Assembly: GCA_035539175.1 (NCBI GenBank)
Contig: DATLIY010000009.1
Location: 1-64,000, forward strand
Direction of reading: 5' to 3'
Source of the DNA: Acidisarcina sp.
GTDB lineage: Bacteria; Acidobacteriota; Terriglobia; Terriglobales; Acidobacteriaceae
Length of the DNA: 64,000 nt
Within the stretch, counting starts at the first letter, position 1, and the number at the start of each line of letters is the position of its first letter. The position numbers and the translations under genes are program-made. The notes beneath the pieces were generated by a model. The model worked only from the letters and a program-made list of their open reading frames with translations, was not told the DNA's origin and ran no database searches. Positions 46,138 to 54,754 of this stretch are shown piece after piece.

Positions 46138-46178
46138 CCCAGCTCTCTCTGGGTCAGGGACCTAACCTGTTACCTGCG

Positions 46179-46214
46179 CAAGCGGCGAATCTTTTCATAG
46201 AGCTTCGCCGCTTG
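46179..46214 (+). terminator. Hairpin after the receptor gene, overlapping the next gene's annotated start
   Basis: CAAGCGGCGAA (46179-46189) and TTCGCCGCTTG (46204-46214) form a perfect 11-bp stem with a 14-base loop, followed by TGCTTTCT. A second small hairpin, CCCAG/CTGGG, lies just after the stop codon. Probably a terminator or attenuator between receptor and TPR genes. Confidence 0.6.
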
Positions 46215-48670
46215 TGCTTTCTGTAAAATCAGTCCAATCTGCTGACGTGGCTTACCTATCAAAATCCGTCGTCGGGCTCACCCCACTTCGAGCTCTGCGA
46301 TTCACTATCTCCTTTTTCTCGATTGCCACCTGCTTCTCATGCAGCGTAATTGGCACCGTTCGCGCACAAACCTCTTCTCATACCCACACTTCCCCCCGCC
46401 ACGCCGAGACCAAGCCCAAGGCGGATTCCTCCGAACTCACATCCCGCATCTCCGCAGCGAACGCTGCACGGGAGTCTGGAGATCTCGCCGTCGTTGCCTT
46501 GGCAAATCAACGCCTCATCGCCGCTGGCCTCCGAGAAGTGGCCGAGCTGAGGATGGTCGAGTCAGCATATCCGCAAGCCGTGGACCTCTATCGCAGGTCT
46601 CTCGAATACGAGGATTCCGCGGAGATACGCACCGATCTTGCCTTTGCCGAACTGCGCGCCGGCCGCTTCGACGAGGCGATTGCTCAAGCAGAAAAGGCAC
46701 GCAAGGATTACCCATCCGTCTCCTCTTCACAAGGTACGCGGATCGATCAGGTGCTCGCGCATGCGTTCATGGAGAAAGCCGACTACGCACACGCCGCAGA
46801 GAGCTTCTTGCGACTCACGGCTTCTCAGCCCGATATACCCACGCTTTATTCACTGTCCATCTGCCTGCTTGGAACCAGGAAGCCTGAAGATAAACAGCAT
46901 GCTGCAGAGATCTTCGGCCAGATGCACAAGATGGCGGGCGACAGCGGATCGCTGCATGTCCTCTTCGGACGCGCCTACCGTGATGCGGAAGACATGCCAG
47001 CGGCCATCCGGGAATTTCAGCGTGCGATTGAAATCGATCCCACCACTCCTCACGCACACTACTTCCTCGGCCTTGCGCGACTCTCGCTGAATGAATGGAA
47101 GCCTACGGCAGAAGCAGAGTCCGAGATGAAAAGCGAGATCCACAACTACCCCCGCGACTATCTCGCAAACTACATGCTGGGTTTTCTTCTTTCCGCAGAG
47201 CGCCGTTATCAGGAATCCGACAGATATATGGAGGCCGCAGCCGATATAAACCCGACAGCTCCCGAGCCGCCCCTGTACATGGGACTCAACGCCTATGCAC
47301 AAGACGACGCGAAACGTGCTGAAGAAATGCTCCGCAAAGCCATCATCCTGACGGGCAACGATGACGCCAGATCGAACTATCAGATTCGCCGCGCGTACGT
47401 GGATCTGGGGCGCATCCTATCCACCTCTGGCCGCAAAGGTGAGGCAGAAGCATTCCTGACCAAGGCACGCGAACTCCAAAACAAAACGATGGAGCAGAGC
47501 CAGCAAAGCATCGCATCCATGGCGATGGCAGGAGGAGGCGGCATGGCAGCCGCTATAGTCCCGCTCAGTTCCCGCCAGGAAAACGAAGCCGCGCCAGCGC
47601 TGCAGCCCGGTGCTGAGTTCGCCAGGCCAGACGCCGCATCGCTCGCAAATACCCGGCTGACTCCCGCACAGCGCGATGCGGTCGATACCCGCGAGAATGA
47701 TCTGCGCTCTGTGCTCGGACTGGCATTCAGCGACCTCGCTACCTCCGAAGCGCTTCGTCGGAACTATGCAGCGGCCTTGAGCCATTATCAGCAGGCCGAA
47801 CAATGGGACGCTTCCGTTCCCGCGCTGGACAAGAATCTGGGCCAATCCGCCTTTCGTAGCGGCGACTATGCGGAAGCGATACGCGGATTATCGAAGGCGC
47901 TTCTATCTGCGCCGGACTCAGCCCCGCTGCGCGCCATGCTCGGCATGTCTTACTTTGCCACGGACAAATATGCAGATGCTGCGAAGACCTTCGCCCCGCT
48001 CGGTGTAAGCGGAATGACCGATGGCGAGACCGGGTATGCCTGGGCCGCTTCGCTTGCTCACCTCGGAGACATGAAGAAAGCGGCGGATGTGCTCAACGAA
48101 TTTCAGTCCTCGCCGCGGCCCAACGACGTTCTGTTGTTGGCAGGTCAACTCTGGACGGAGATTGGAGATTACTCCCGCGCCATTGCAACCTTCTCCCAGG
48201 TTCTTCAGTCCAATCCTTCGCAACCCAGGGCGCACTTTGACGCAGGCCTTGCCTACATCCGGTGGGAACATTGGCCGGAAGCTGCACAGGAATTTCAGAA
48301 GGAACTGGCGCTCTACCCCGGATCGCCAGACCCGCAATATCATCTCGGCTTTGTCTATCTGCAGCAGGCGAAGGTTGCGGAAGCCGCGGACCTTTTCCAG
48401 CAAGTCGTAACCAATCATCCAGACTATGCGAATGCACAATACGAACTCGGCAAGATCCTGTTGGATCGCGGACAAACAGCAGATGCAGTCACACATCTGG
48501 AACTAGCGGCTCATCTCAGCCCTCAGGCCGATTACCTCCACTACCAGTTGCAGGCCGCCTATCGCAAACAAGGCCGCACTGCCGAAGCCAACCGCGAACT
48601 CGACATCTACAAAGAACTCAAAGCAAAATCACGGGAACGCGCTGCACAAGCGACAAAACAGAATCACTAA
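46214..48670 (+). CDS. Large exported tetratricopeptide-repeat protein
   Basis: The ~818-residue protein has a hydrophobic export segment (ALRFTISFFSIATCFSCSVIG, ending VRAQ) and more than fifteen TPR-like hairpins in two blocks split by a low-complexity linker (MAMAGGGGMAAAIVPLSSR, near 440). Examples are AIREFQRAIEIDPTTPHAHYFLGLARL and AIATFSQVLQSNPSQPRAHFDAGLAYI. The frame opens at GTG 46214, but this base lies in a hairpin arm and lacks a Shine-Dalgarno; GTG 46247 is an equally good start. It is followed after 17 bases by an FG-GAP/ASPIC gene, repeating the pairing at 37-41 kb. Likely an envelope scaffold. Confidence 0.87.
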   Translation: MLSVKSVQSADVAYLSKSVVGLTPLRALRFTISFFSIATCFSCSVIGTVRAQTSSHTHTSPRHAETKPKADSSELTSRISAANAARESGDLAVVALANQRLIAAGLREVAELRMVESAYPQAVDLYRRSLEYEDSAEIRTDLAFAELRAGRFDEAIAQAEKARKDYPSVSSSQGTRIDQVLAHAFMEKADYAHAAESFLRLTASQPDIPTLYSLSICLLGTRKPEDKQHAAEIFGQMHKMAGDSGSLHVLFGRAYRDAEDMPAAIREFQRAIEIDPTTPHAHYFLGLARLSLNEWKPTAEAESEMKSEIHNYPRDYLANYMLGFLLSAERRYQESDRYMEAAADINPTAPEPPLYMGLNAYAQDDAKRAEEMLRKAIILTGNDDARSNYQIRRAYVDLGRILSTSGRKGEAEAFLTKARELQNKTMEQSQQSIASMAMAGGGGMAAAIVPLSSRQENEAAPALQPGAEFARPDAASLANTRLTPAQRDAVDTRENDLRSVLGLAFSDLATSEALRRNYAAALSHYQQAEQWDASVPALDKNLGQSAFRSGDYAEAIRGLSKALLSAPDSAPLRAMLGMSYFATDKYADAAKTFAPLGVSGMTDGETGYAWAASLAHLGDMKKAADVLNEFQSSPRPNDVLLLAGQLWTEIGDYSRAIATFSQVLQSNPSQPRAHFDAGLAYIRWEHWPEAAQEFQKELALYPGSPDPQYHLGFVYLQQAKVAEAADLFQQVVTNHPDYANAQYELGKILLDRGQTADAVTHLELAAHLSPQADYLHYQLQAAYRKQGRTAEANRELDIYKELKAKSRERAAQATKQNH

Positions 48671-48687
48671 CCCAGGATAGAAACCGA

Positions 48688-50472
48688 TTGAGCCGTTCAT
48701 TCATTGAGTCCTCGTTCCTCCGCTCGCTTGTGGTTGCCTGCTTAACCTGCAACATTGCTGCTGCCCAAAGCGGGCACCCCACGCCGCCGCCTCCTCCCCC
48801 GGGAGCAAAATCCACCAAGTGTAGCGGTCGTCCAATCCCTCAACTCGACGACGTCACGGCCTCCACCGGGATCACCTTCTCGCATACCTCCGATCCCTCA
48901 AAGAGGTACATCGTTGAGTCGATGAGCGGTGGCGTCCTGCTGATCGACTATGATCGCGATGGCTGGCCGGATATCTACTTCACCAATGCTCCGACGGTCG
49001 AGATGGCCACTAGGGGGGAGAAGAGCCTCGGTGTCCTCTACCACAATAATCACGACGGCACTTTTACCGATGTGACTGCAAAATCTCACCTCACTACTCC
49101 ATGCTTTGGGATGGGAGGGGCGGTGGGCGACTTCAACAACGATGGCTGGCCGGATATTTACGAAACCTGTCTCGGTGGAAACGTCTTATATCGTAACAAT
49201 GGCGATGGCACTTTTACCGATGTGACTGCCAAGGCTGGCGTGGCCGATGGACGCTGGTCTACCGGAGCCTCGTTTGGGGACTACGACGGAGACGGCTACG
49301 TTGATCTGATGGTGGTGAACTACGTGGACTTCCACCTCGACGATCTTCCTGGCTTCGGCAAGGAGCCTTTCTGCAAATATCGCGGTATCGATGTGCAGTG
49401 CGGTCCACGCGGACTGCGCGGTGCTGGCGATTCCCTCTTTCACAACAACGGAGACGGCACCTTCACTGACGTCTCCAAATCTGCGGGCGTAAACGATGCC
49501 AATGGATTTTACGGTCTCGGAGTCATCTGGGCCGACTTCAACAATACTGGCCGGCCAGATATCTACATCACCAACGACTCGACCCCCAAGTACCTCTACA
49601 AGAACGAGGGAAATGGCAAGTTCAAAGACATTGGTCTGGAATCCGGAACCGCGGTGAGCGATGACGGCTCCGAGCAAGCCTCGATGGGGATTGCTGTCGG
49701 CGATTACAACCACACCGGTCGTCCATCCCTTTTTGTCACCAACTTCTCCGATGAAAATGACGTTCTGTATCGCAACGATGGAGATTGGAACTTCAAAGAA
49801 GTTTCGTACGCCACGGGAACGGCTCTACCCTCGCTTCCCTGGGTGAAGTGGGGTACAGCCTTTGTGGATCTGGATAACGATGGATGGCTTGATCTCATCG
49901 CCGTCAGCGGCCACGTGTATCCCCAGGTTGATTCGTTGCCCTCCGGCGGCGGATATCGCGAACCCAAGCTGCTGCACCTGAATCAGAAGGACGGAATGTT
50001 CTGCGATGCAAGCGATTTGGCGGGGCTCGCCCTCAAGCAACGCCGCGTCTCCCGTGGCCTCGCGGTCGGCGACCTATGGAACGATGGCAACATGGATGTG
50101 GTTGTCAGCGATATCGATGGAACCCCGATGATTCTCCGCAATCGCGGAATCCCGGGTCGCCATTGGGTGAGCTTCGAGCTTGCCGGGACGAAAAGCAATC
50201 GACTCGCTCTCAATGCACGAATCAGCATCGTCGCCGGAGGGATGACGCAGACTGAGGAGATCCACAGCGGGGGCAGCTATCTTTCGCAAAACGATCTGCG
50301 CGTACACTTCGGACTTGGCCCGGCTGACAAAATCCAAAGCGTCACGATTCATTGGCCCTCGGGAAAAGTCGAAACCGTGAACGACCTTGCTGTAGATAAG
50401 TTTTACTCGGTGTTGGAGGGGCAAGGCATTGTCCCCCGCAACAAGATTCTTCCAACTCCTCAGAAGCCCTAG
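48688..50472 (+). CDS. Exported FG-GAP/VCBS repeat protein with ASPIC/UnbV domain (CRTAC1-like)
   Basis: The frame is open from 48262, inside the TPR gene, but family homology begins after a signal peptide (SSFLRSLVVACLTCNIAAAQ). I therefore start at TTG 48688, 17 bases past the TPR stop, giving 594 residues. A proline run follows the signal. The propeller blades carry Ca-binding loops such as DYDRDGWPDIYF, NNDGWPDIYE and DGDGYVDLM, and the C-terminal ASPIC/UnbV domain spans ~485-590 (HWVSFELAGTKSNRLALNA; IHSGGSYLSQNDLR). Unlike the copy at 39224 it uses a Sec-type signal. Co-transcribed with the TPR gene. Confidence 0.88.
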   Translation: MSRSFIESSFLRSLVVACLTCNIAAAQSGHPTPPPPPPGAKSTKCSGRPIPQLDDVTASTGITFSHTSDPSKRYIVESMSGGVLLIDYDRDGWPDIYFTNAPTVEMATRGEKSLGVLYHNNHDGTFTDVTAKSHLTTPCFGMGGAVGDFNNDGWPDIYETCLGGNVLYRNNGDGTFTDVTAKAGVADGRWSTGASFGDYDGDGYVDLMVVNYVDFHLDDLPGFGKEPFCKYRGIDVQCGPRGLRGAGDSLFHNNGDGTFTDVSKSAGVNDANGFYGLGVIWADFNNTGRPDIYITNDSTPKYLYKNEGNGKFKDIGLESGTAVSDDGSEQASMGIAVGDYNHTGRPSLFVTNFSDENDVLYRNDGDWNFKEVSYATGTALPSLPWVKWGTAFVDLDNDGWLDLIAVSGHVYPQVDSLPSGGGYREPKLLHLNQKDGMFCDASDLAGLALKQRRVSRGLAVGDLWNDGNMDVVVSDIDGTPMILRNRGIPGRHWVSFELAGTKSNRLALNARISIVAGGMTQTEEIHSGGSYLSQNDLRVHFGLGPADKIQSVTIHWPSGKVETVNDLAVDKFYSVLEGQGIVPRNKILPTPQKP

Positions 50473-50622
50473 CGCAACCGAATTCTTCCGCCACACGTGG
50501 AGCCTATTGCAGTCAAGAATGCGAAAGGGATGATAATATCCCCTATCCGGCTACAAAATGCCTGGAGCATGTTGAACTGGCGTGATCAGAGGTGGATGAA
50601 GATGGAACGAATCCTAGATGAT

Positions 50623-50698
50623 TGGTGGACGCGGAAGGAATCGAACCTTCAACCTGTCGATTAAGAGTCGAATGCTCTGCCAGTTGAGCTACGCGTCC
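50623..50698 (-). tRNA. tRNA-Lys (anticodon CTT)
   Basis: On the minus strand a complete 76-base cloverleaf is readable: acceptor arms GGACGCG/CGCGTCC, D-arm GCTC...GAGC with loop GG, T-arm GAAGG-TTCGATT-CCTTC, and an encoded CCA. The anticodon loop CTCTTAA gives anticodon CTT (positions 50665-50663), decoding AAG lysine. The 27-43 pair is T-C mismatched, which is tolerated. Confidence 0.95.
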
Positions 50699-50893
50699 AA
50701 GATAATCTGCCTTCGCGGCAGTACTGCGGATCTAAAGGCTGGAAGCGCGAATGAACAACTCCACGCTTAAGAAAAATATACCACATCGTTCGCAGACAGG
50801 CGCACTCTACGCAGACAAAAATCCACCACAATATACCCCGGGAAAGAGACGAGAGCCATGGCGTAAGGAGCAAGCGGTGTTGCTCACGCTGGA
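50699..50893. other. Intergenic sequence upstream of the tRNA
   Basis: No coding frame is supported between the tRNA 5' end and the stop of the barrel-like gene. GCAGTACTGC is a 10-bp palindrome near 50718-50727. The tRNA promoter must lie here on the minus strand, but I see no clean consensus. Confidence 0.35.
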
Positions 50894-52627
50894 TCAGAAG
50901 GTGAAGGATAGTCCGCCCTGAATCGAGCGCTCCGTTTGTGCAAAGTAGAGTGTGCTGCCATCGCTGGTTACAAATGGGCGATAGCCCTCAGCCAGCAGAT
51001 TCCTCACATCCACTAACGCCTCCATCCCACTCGGAAATATCCTGCCATAGCGGATCGGTTGACGCAGGTAAAGGGTGAGATAAGCGTCTGGCAATGCGGC
51101 ATCGAATGGTGCAACTTCGGTCAGGCTATCCGCCGGCTGCCAGCGATAGGAAGCACGCCACCGCGTTCCAGTTCGATTCACTTTGCCATTCAGGCCCACC
51201 GCATACATCTGCGCGCGCTGCGGCCGAATGAATGCAATTGTCTGCTCGAGACTCGCTTTATTGATGAGCGGCCCAAGCCCCAGTGCCGTGCCACTCGCAA
51301 GGGAAAACGACATCCAGGTGTCGGCCAGGATTCGTGTCTTCACTTCCCCAACAAAACCCGCAGCCGAATAATCCGGCCCCTGAACGCGGAGTAGCTGGCT
51401 GGCTGCATCATAGAGCAGTTCCCCCCCGCCCAGATCCTCCACCGAGACATCTCCGCCACCACTGATAACTGGATTCGTCAGACGGTCGCGATAGAGGGCC
51501 ATCTTGACATGAATATCGTCGTCGGAGTGCTCAACCGCGAGCTGCTGGTGTAGCCCATGCTCGACCCGTATGACCCCGTGGGCATTTGAGATCACCGGAG
51601 CGGTGGCATTCGCGGCGTCTACCTCATCAGCGCGCTGCAGCCCGCGGGAGGTTGCCAGACGATACGAAACCGAATTTCCGCCCTGACTCCATATCACCCC
51701 GGCAAAGGGGTGGTTGGAGACCTGGCTCTCGCCCAGCCGAACTACCTGAAGTTCATTCCCGACCTCAGCATGCACTTCCGGCGACAACGCCATCGTCTGA
51801 GAGCTGCGCACCACCATCGATTCGAGGCCAAGCTGGTTAGACGTCCCAACAATTTCCGGCCTGTCCTCTATAGCTAGAACCGTCCGGAGGGTTCGGCCTG
51901 CGCCGAGGTCTTTGCGGTAGCCCGCCAGGGATTCGAATGCGGAGTTCCCGCCAGCCGCAAAGTCCGCGCGCAGGATCAACTGCTGGTTGTCGCTTTTAGA
52001 GCGGGTTATCTCGAAGGCATTTCTCACACCGCCATCGCCAAAGGTATGATCCGCGCTGCTAAACGTCACACGAGCCTTCATCACAGGGCGAGCGGTGCTG
52101 TCAGAGTCGGTTACGATCACCAGTGGACCATCCTCCAACATGCGCAACAGCGGGCGATTGGCAGACGATCGGAGCGTCCAGATCCAGTCGTCGTCCGGTT
52201 CACTGTCCGTACGGCGCTGTGCCGGGAACCACTGGGCAGCCTCAAACAAGGTAGTCAACGTAAGATTGACCACCGTATCGGCGTGAACCTTGAGATTCTC
52301 ACGAAGAGCAGGAAGGAAGGCAGCACCCACGGCCTTCAGGTTGTAGGTGCCAGGATCAACTCGTTGAAGCGAGAAGTGGCCATGCCCATCGGTGAAGGTC
52401 GTGGCAAGCACCATGGCATCCGCCCCAAGCAGCTCCACCATCGCTCCGACCTGTGGAGTTCCCTGGGAGTCGCGCACCATCCCCGAGACCGACGCAGCCC
52501 TGCTGGCCGCTGCCGCCTGCAGAACGCAGACCATGAGCAGCAACGTCATACCGCCGCCGAATTTGAGGATGCCGCGCTTCACTCGCTCAGTCGCTCTTAT
52601 GTATGCTCCGCTAGCCTCATTTTCCAA
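50894..52627 (-). CDS. Carboxypeptidase-regulatory domain protein with a TonB-receptor-like barrel, no recognisable plug
   Basis: The 577-residue protein has an N-terminal hydrophobic export segment (GGGMTLLLMVCVLQAAAA), then a carboxypeptidase-regulatory-like domain (SGMVRDSQGTPQVGAMVELLG, ~48-130). About 400 residues of amphipathic beta strands follow and end GGLSFTF with terminal Phe. It resembles the Oar-like receptors but is half their length and I cannot see the typical plug motif (LPLNGR, YDAQYGR). It is probably an outer-membrane barrel of the same superfamily with a reduced or different gate. The GWxTD gene lies 72 bases upstream on the same strand. Confidence 0.75.
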   Translation of the reverse strand: MENEASGAYIRATERVKRGILKFGGGMTLLLMVCVLQAAAASRAASVSGMVRDSQGTPQVGAMVELLGADAMVLATTFTDGHGHFSLQRVDPGTYNLKAVGAAFLPALRENLKVHADTVVNLTLTTLFEAAQWFPAQRRTDSEPDDDWIWTLRSSANRPLLRMLEDGPLVIVTDSDSTARPVMKARVTFSSADHTFGDGGVRNAFEITRSKSDNQQLILRADFAAGGNSAFESLAGYRKDLGAGRTLRTVLAIEDRPEIVGTSNQLGLESMVVRSSQTMALSPEVHAEVGNELQVVRLGESQVSNHPFAGVIWSQGGNSVSYRLATSRGLQRADEVDAANATAPVISNAHGVIRVEHGLHQQLAVEHSDDDIHVKMALYRDRLTNPVISGGGDVSVEDLGGGELLYDAASQLLRVQGPDYSAAGFVGEVKTRILADTWMSFSLASGTALGLGPLINKASLEQTIAFIRPQRAQMYAVGLNGKVNRTGTRWRASYRWQPADSLTEVAPFDAALPDAYLTLYLRQPIRYGRIFPSGMEALVDVRNLLAEGYRPFVTSDGSTLYFAQTERSIQGGLSFTF

Positions 52628-52699
52628 TAAATCTGGTAGAACACCGCAGATCTGGGTACTGTCTGCTTGTGCTGTGCAGCGTGTTACATGCGGTTCGCG

Positions 52700-54430
52700 C
52701 TATTCGACGGAAAAAGGAGCCGATTGCACGATCTCCTGCTTCGACACACTGTCGTTTATCTTGATCACAACTTTGTATTTGCCAGGAACAAGGTTCGTCA
52801 ATGGGACACTTTTCTCAACAGTCAGTTGATCCGAGTTTCCACCGATCGTCTTGCTGTCCTCAGACGTATCCAGTACCGTCTTGTTCGAGTCTGTATTTGT
52901 AATAATGTACTGGACCGTTGCCGCGTTGCTCTTGCTCTTCTCGTCGATGCCTAGATTGTAAACCTGCATCCAGAAATTCAACTTCTGGTTCCGCGCAAAC
53001 GAAATCGGGGTAACCGGATTGGATGCTACCCGCGGGCGGATGTAAGTGTTGCCAATAACGAAGTTACCGCTCCCGATCTGCTTGGACGGAACACGCTCCA
53101 TTTTGTCCGCCAGGATCAGGGAGGAGGTTTCCAGCTTCTCGTCGTCGTACTTTGGCACCTTAACACCCTGCGCCCAGGTACCGATGTGGTCTGGATTGTT
53201 CACGTCCTTGATTACTACATCGATACGGTACATGCCCGGCCGCAGCGGCAGCGACTTCCAATAAACCGACCGGTTATCCATGGTCTTGCTGAGTAACTCA
53301 CTGGGTACCTGGACCTCAACCGTGTCTTCGAATGTCTGCACCGGCCTGCGTGAAATGGTCGATACCCGCCCCAGGATATTGACGACTCCCTTAGCCACTC
53401 CATCCTTCGTGTTGAAGGTGATATCCCGGTTCTTTATCTGAATCGTAATCGGGACCAGCACCGTATCCGAGGTGACCTTGATGTAATCCGTCCGCACATC
53501 GAAGGGGAACACCGGCCCCGTCAGGAGCTTGTGCTCCGTCATGTACGATTCAAGATCCTTGAACTTGATGGGAGGCGGGGCGCTCAGTTTGGCGTACAGT
53601 TCCAACCGGTCAAACTGTTTGCCTTGATTGCCCTGCGTCCCCGGACCTGTTCCCAGGTTCTCCAAGCCGCCATTGGTAAACCGATCCGCCTTGGAGCCCT
53701 TGCCCATTGCCTCCATCTGCGTAAGGCCGGCACCGGGAACATGCAGCAGCGCATCCTTCTCCGACCGATCGATCGTCATGTGGTAATCACCGCACATGCA
53801 CGTGTCCACAAACTCGATATCGATGTTGTCGCCAATGCCCTCCAGATAACGGTAATGCCAAGTCTCAAAGGGGAAGGTCGAGGTGGTGCCGCCGCCCTCC
53901 TCTACCGGACGGTCATAGGTACCGCCGCTGGGGTGGGCCTCAATGTTATCCGGCTTGCCGAACGCTATATATATGTGGCCACGGTCGGTCTTCCAACCCG
54001 GCTTGCCTGCGGCAAAGTGCTCATTTGCGTAAGCAATACGCCGGTAGTGCTCTTCGCGGAATTCGTTCTCGGGCGAGTCGGGATTAGGATTCCGGCGCAG
54101 CCAGAACTGCTCGATGAAGGCATCCCGCTCCTCATCGTTGCTCAGGCTCTTAAAAGCCTTCAGCTCCTGGTCCGTAATGATCCAGTGCACATCTTCGTTA
54201 AGCCACGTCTTGTATGGCCCCTTCAACTCCTGCCTTACGGCCTTTTGGCGTTCGAACTTCTCCTTGTCGGAAAGCTCGCGCTTGAGCGGATCTACCGCTG
54301 GAGCTTCGTTGGGAGAGGTGGACTGGCCGGTAGCGGCGGGTTGAGACTGTCGCGCCTGCGAAAGAGGGGCGGAGAGTCCGAGAACACCCAAGGCTATCGC
54401 AGGAAACAGTAAAGTACGGCCCATGAACAT
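52700..54430 (-). CDS. GWxTD domain protein, exported
   Basis: From ATG 54430 the product is about 576 residues with a signal peptide (MGRTLLFPAIALGVLGLSAPLSQA). The GWxTD domain (~70-230) contains WIITDQELKAFKSLSNDEER, FIEQFWLRRNPNPDSPENEF and the naming motif in GKPGWKTDRGHIYIAFGKPD. The C-terminal half is beta-rich, with Ig-like strands (YKVVIKINDSVSKQEIVQSA). These proteins are common in Acidobacteriota and Bacteroidota; function is unknown. The frame is open to 54541, but the added residues lack an export signal. It is divergent from the adaptor gene. Confidence 0.85.
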   Translation of the reverse strand: MFMGRTLLFPAIALGVLGLSAPLSQARQSQPAATGQSTSPNEAPAVDPLKRELSDKEKFERQKAVRQELKGPYKTWLNEDVHWIITDQELKAFKSLSNDEERDAFIEQFWLRRNPNPDSPENEFREEHYRRIAYANEHFAAGKPGWKTDRGHIYIAFGKPDNIEAHPSGGTYDRPVEEGGGTTSTFPFETWHYRYLEGIGDNIDIEFVDTCMCGDYHMTIDRSEKDALLHVPGAGLTQMEAMGKGSKADRFTNGGLENLGTGPGTQGNQGKQFDRLELYAKLSAPPPIKFKDLESYMTEHKLLTGPVFPFDVRTDYIKVTSDTVLVPITIQIKNRDITFNTKDGVAKGVVNILGRVSTISRRPVQTFEDTVEVQVPSELLSKTMDNRSVYWKSLPLRPGMYRIDVVIKDVNNPDHIGTWAQGVKVPKYDDEKLETSSLILADKMERVPSKQIGSGNFVIGNTYIRPRVASNPVTPISFARNQKLNFWMQVYNLGIDEKSKSNAATVQYIITNTDSNKTVLDTSEDSKTIGGNSDQLTVEKSVPLTNLVPGKYKVVIKINDSVSKQEIVQSAPFSVE

Positions 54431-54754
54431 AGGTTTGCTGGTACTCCTAATAGCGCACACTAATTTTAAGGTCTGGTAAAGGGGGAAGCAAGCAGGCGCA
54501 CATGTTATTTGAAACTCCCCGCAGTGGCCAGCCGTCTCCACCTGTAACAGCCTCTCCGAACCCGGCGCAAAGCAGTCAATGGCCCTGATATCATTAGGCG
54601 CCGGAGGCGCGTCGGGTTAGACGGGGCCGCGACCTGGGAAGTGAGCAGGAAGTCACAATTCCTTTGCAAAATCAGCTCCGTGGGAACTTTGCTTTCAGCC
54701 CCAGCGTACCTATTCGAAAGAAGCCTTGCGCGAGACATCGCAGGACACATAAGA

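Noticed and set aside
48262-48687. N-terminal extension of the second FG-GAP/ASPIC frame
   Set aside because: It overlaps the end of the TPR gene in another frame and lacks signal or domain sequence; homology and the signal peptide begin after 48688.
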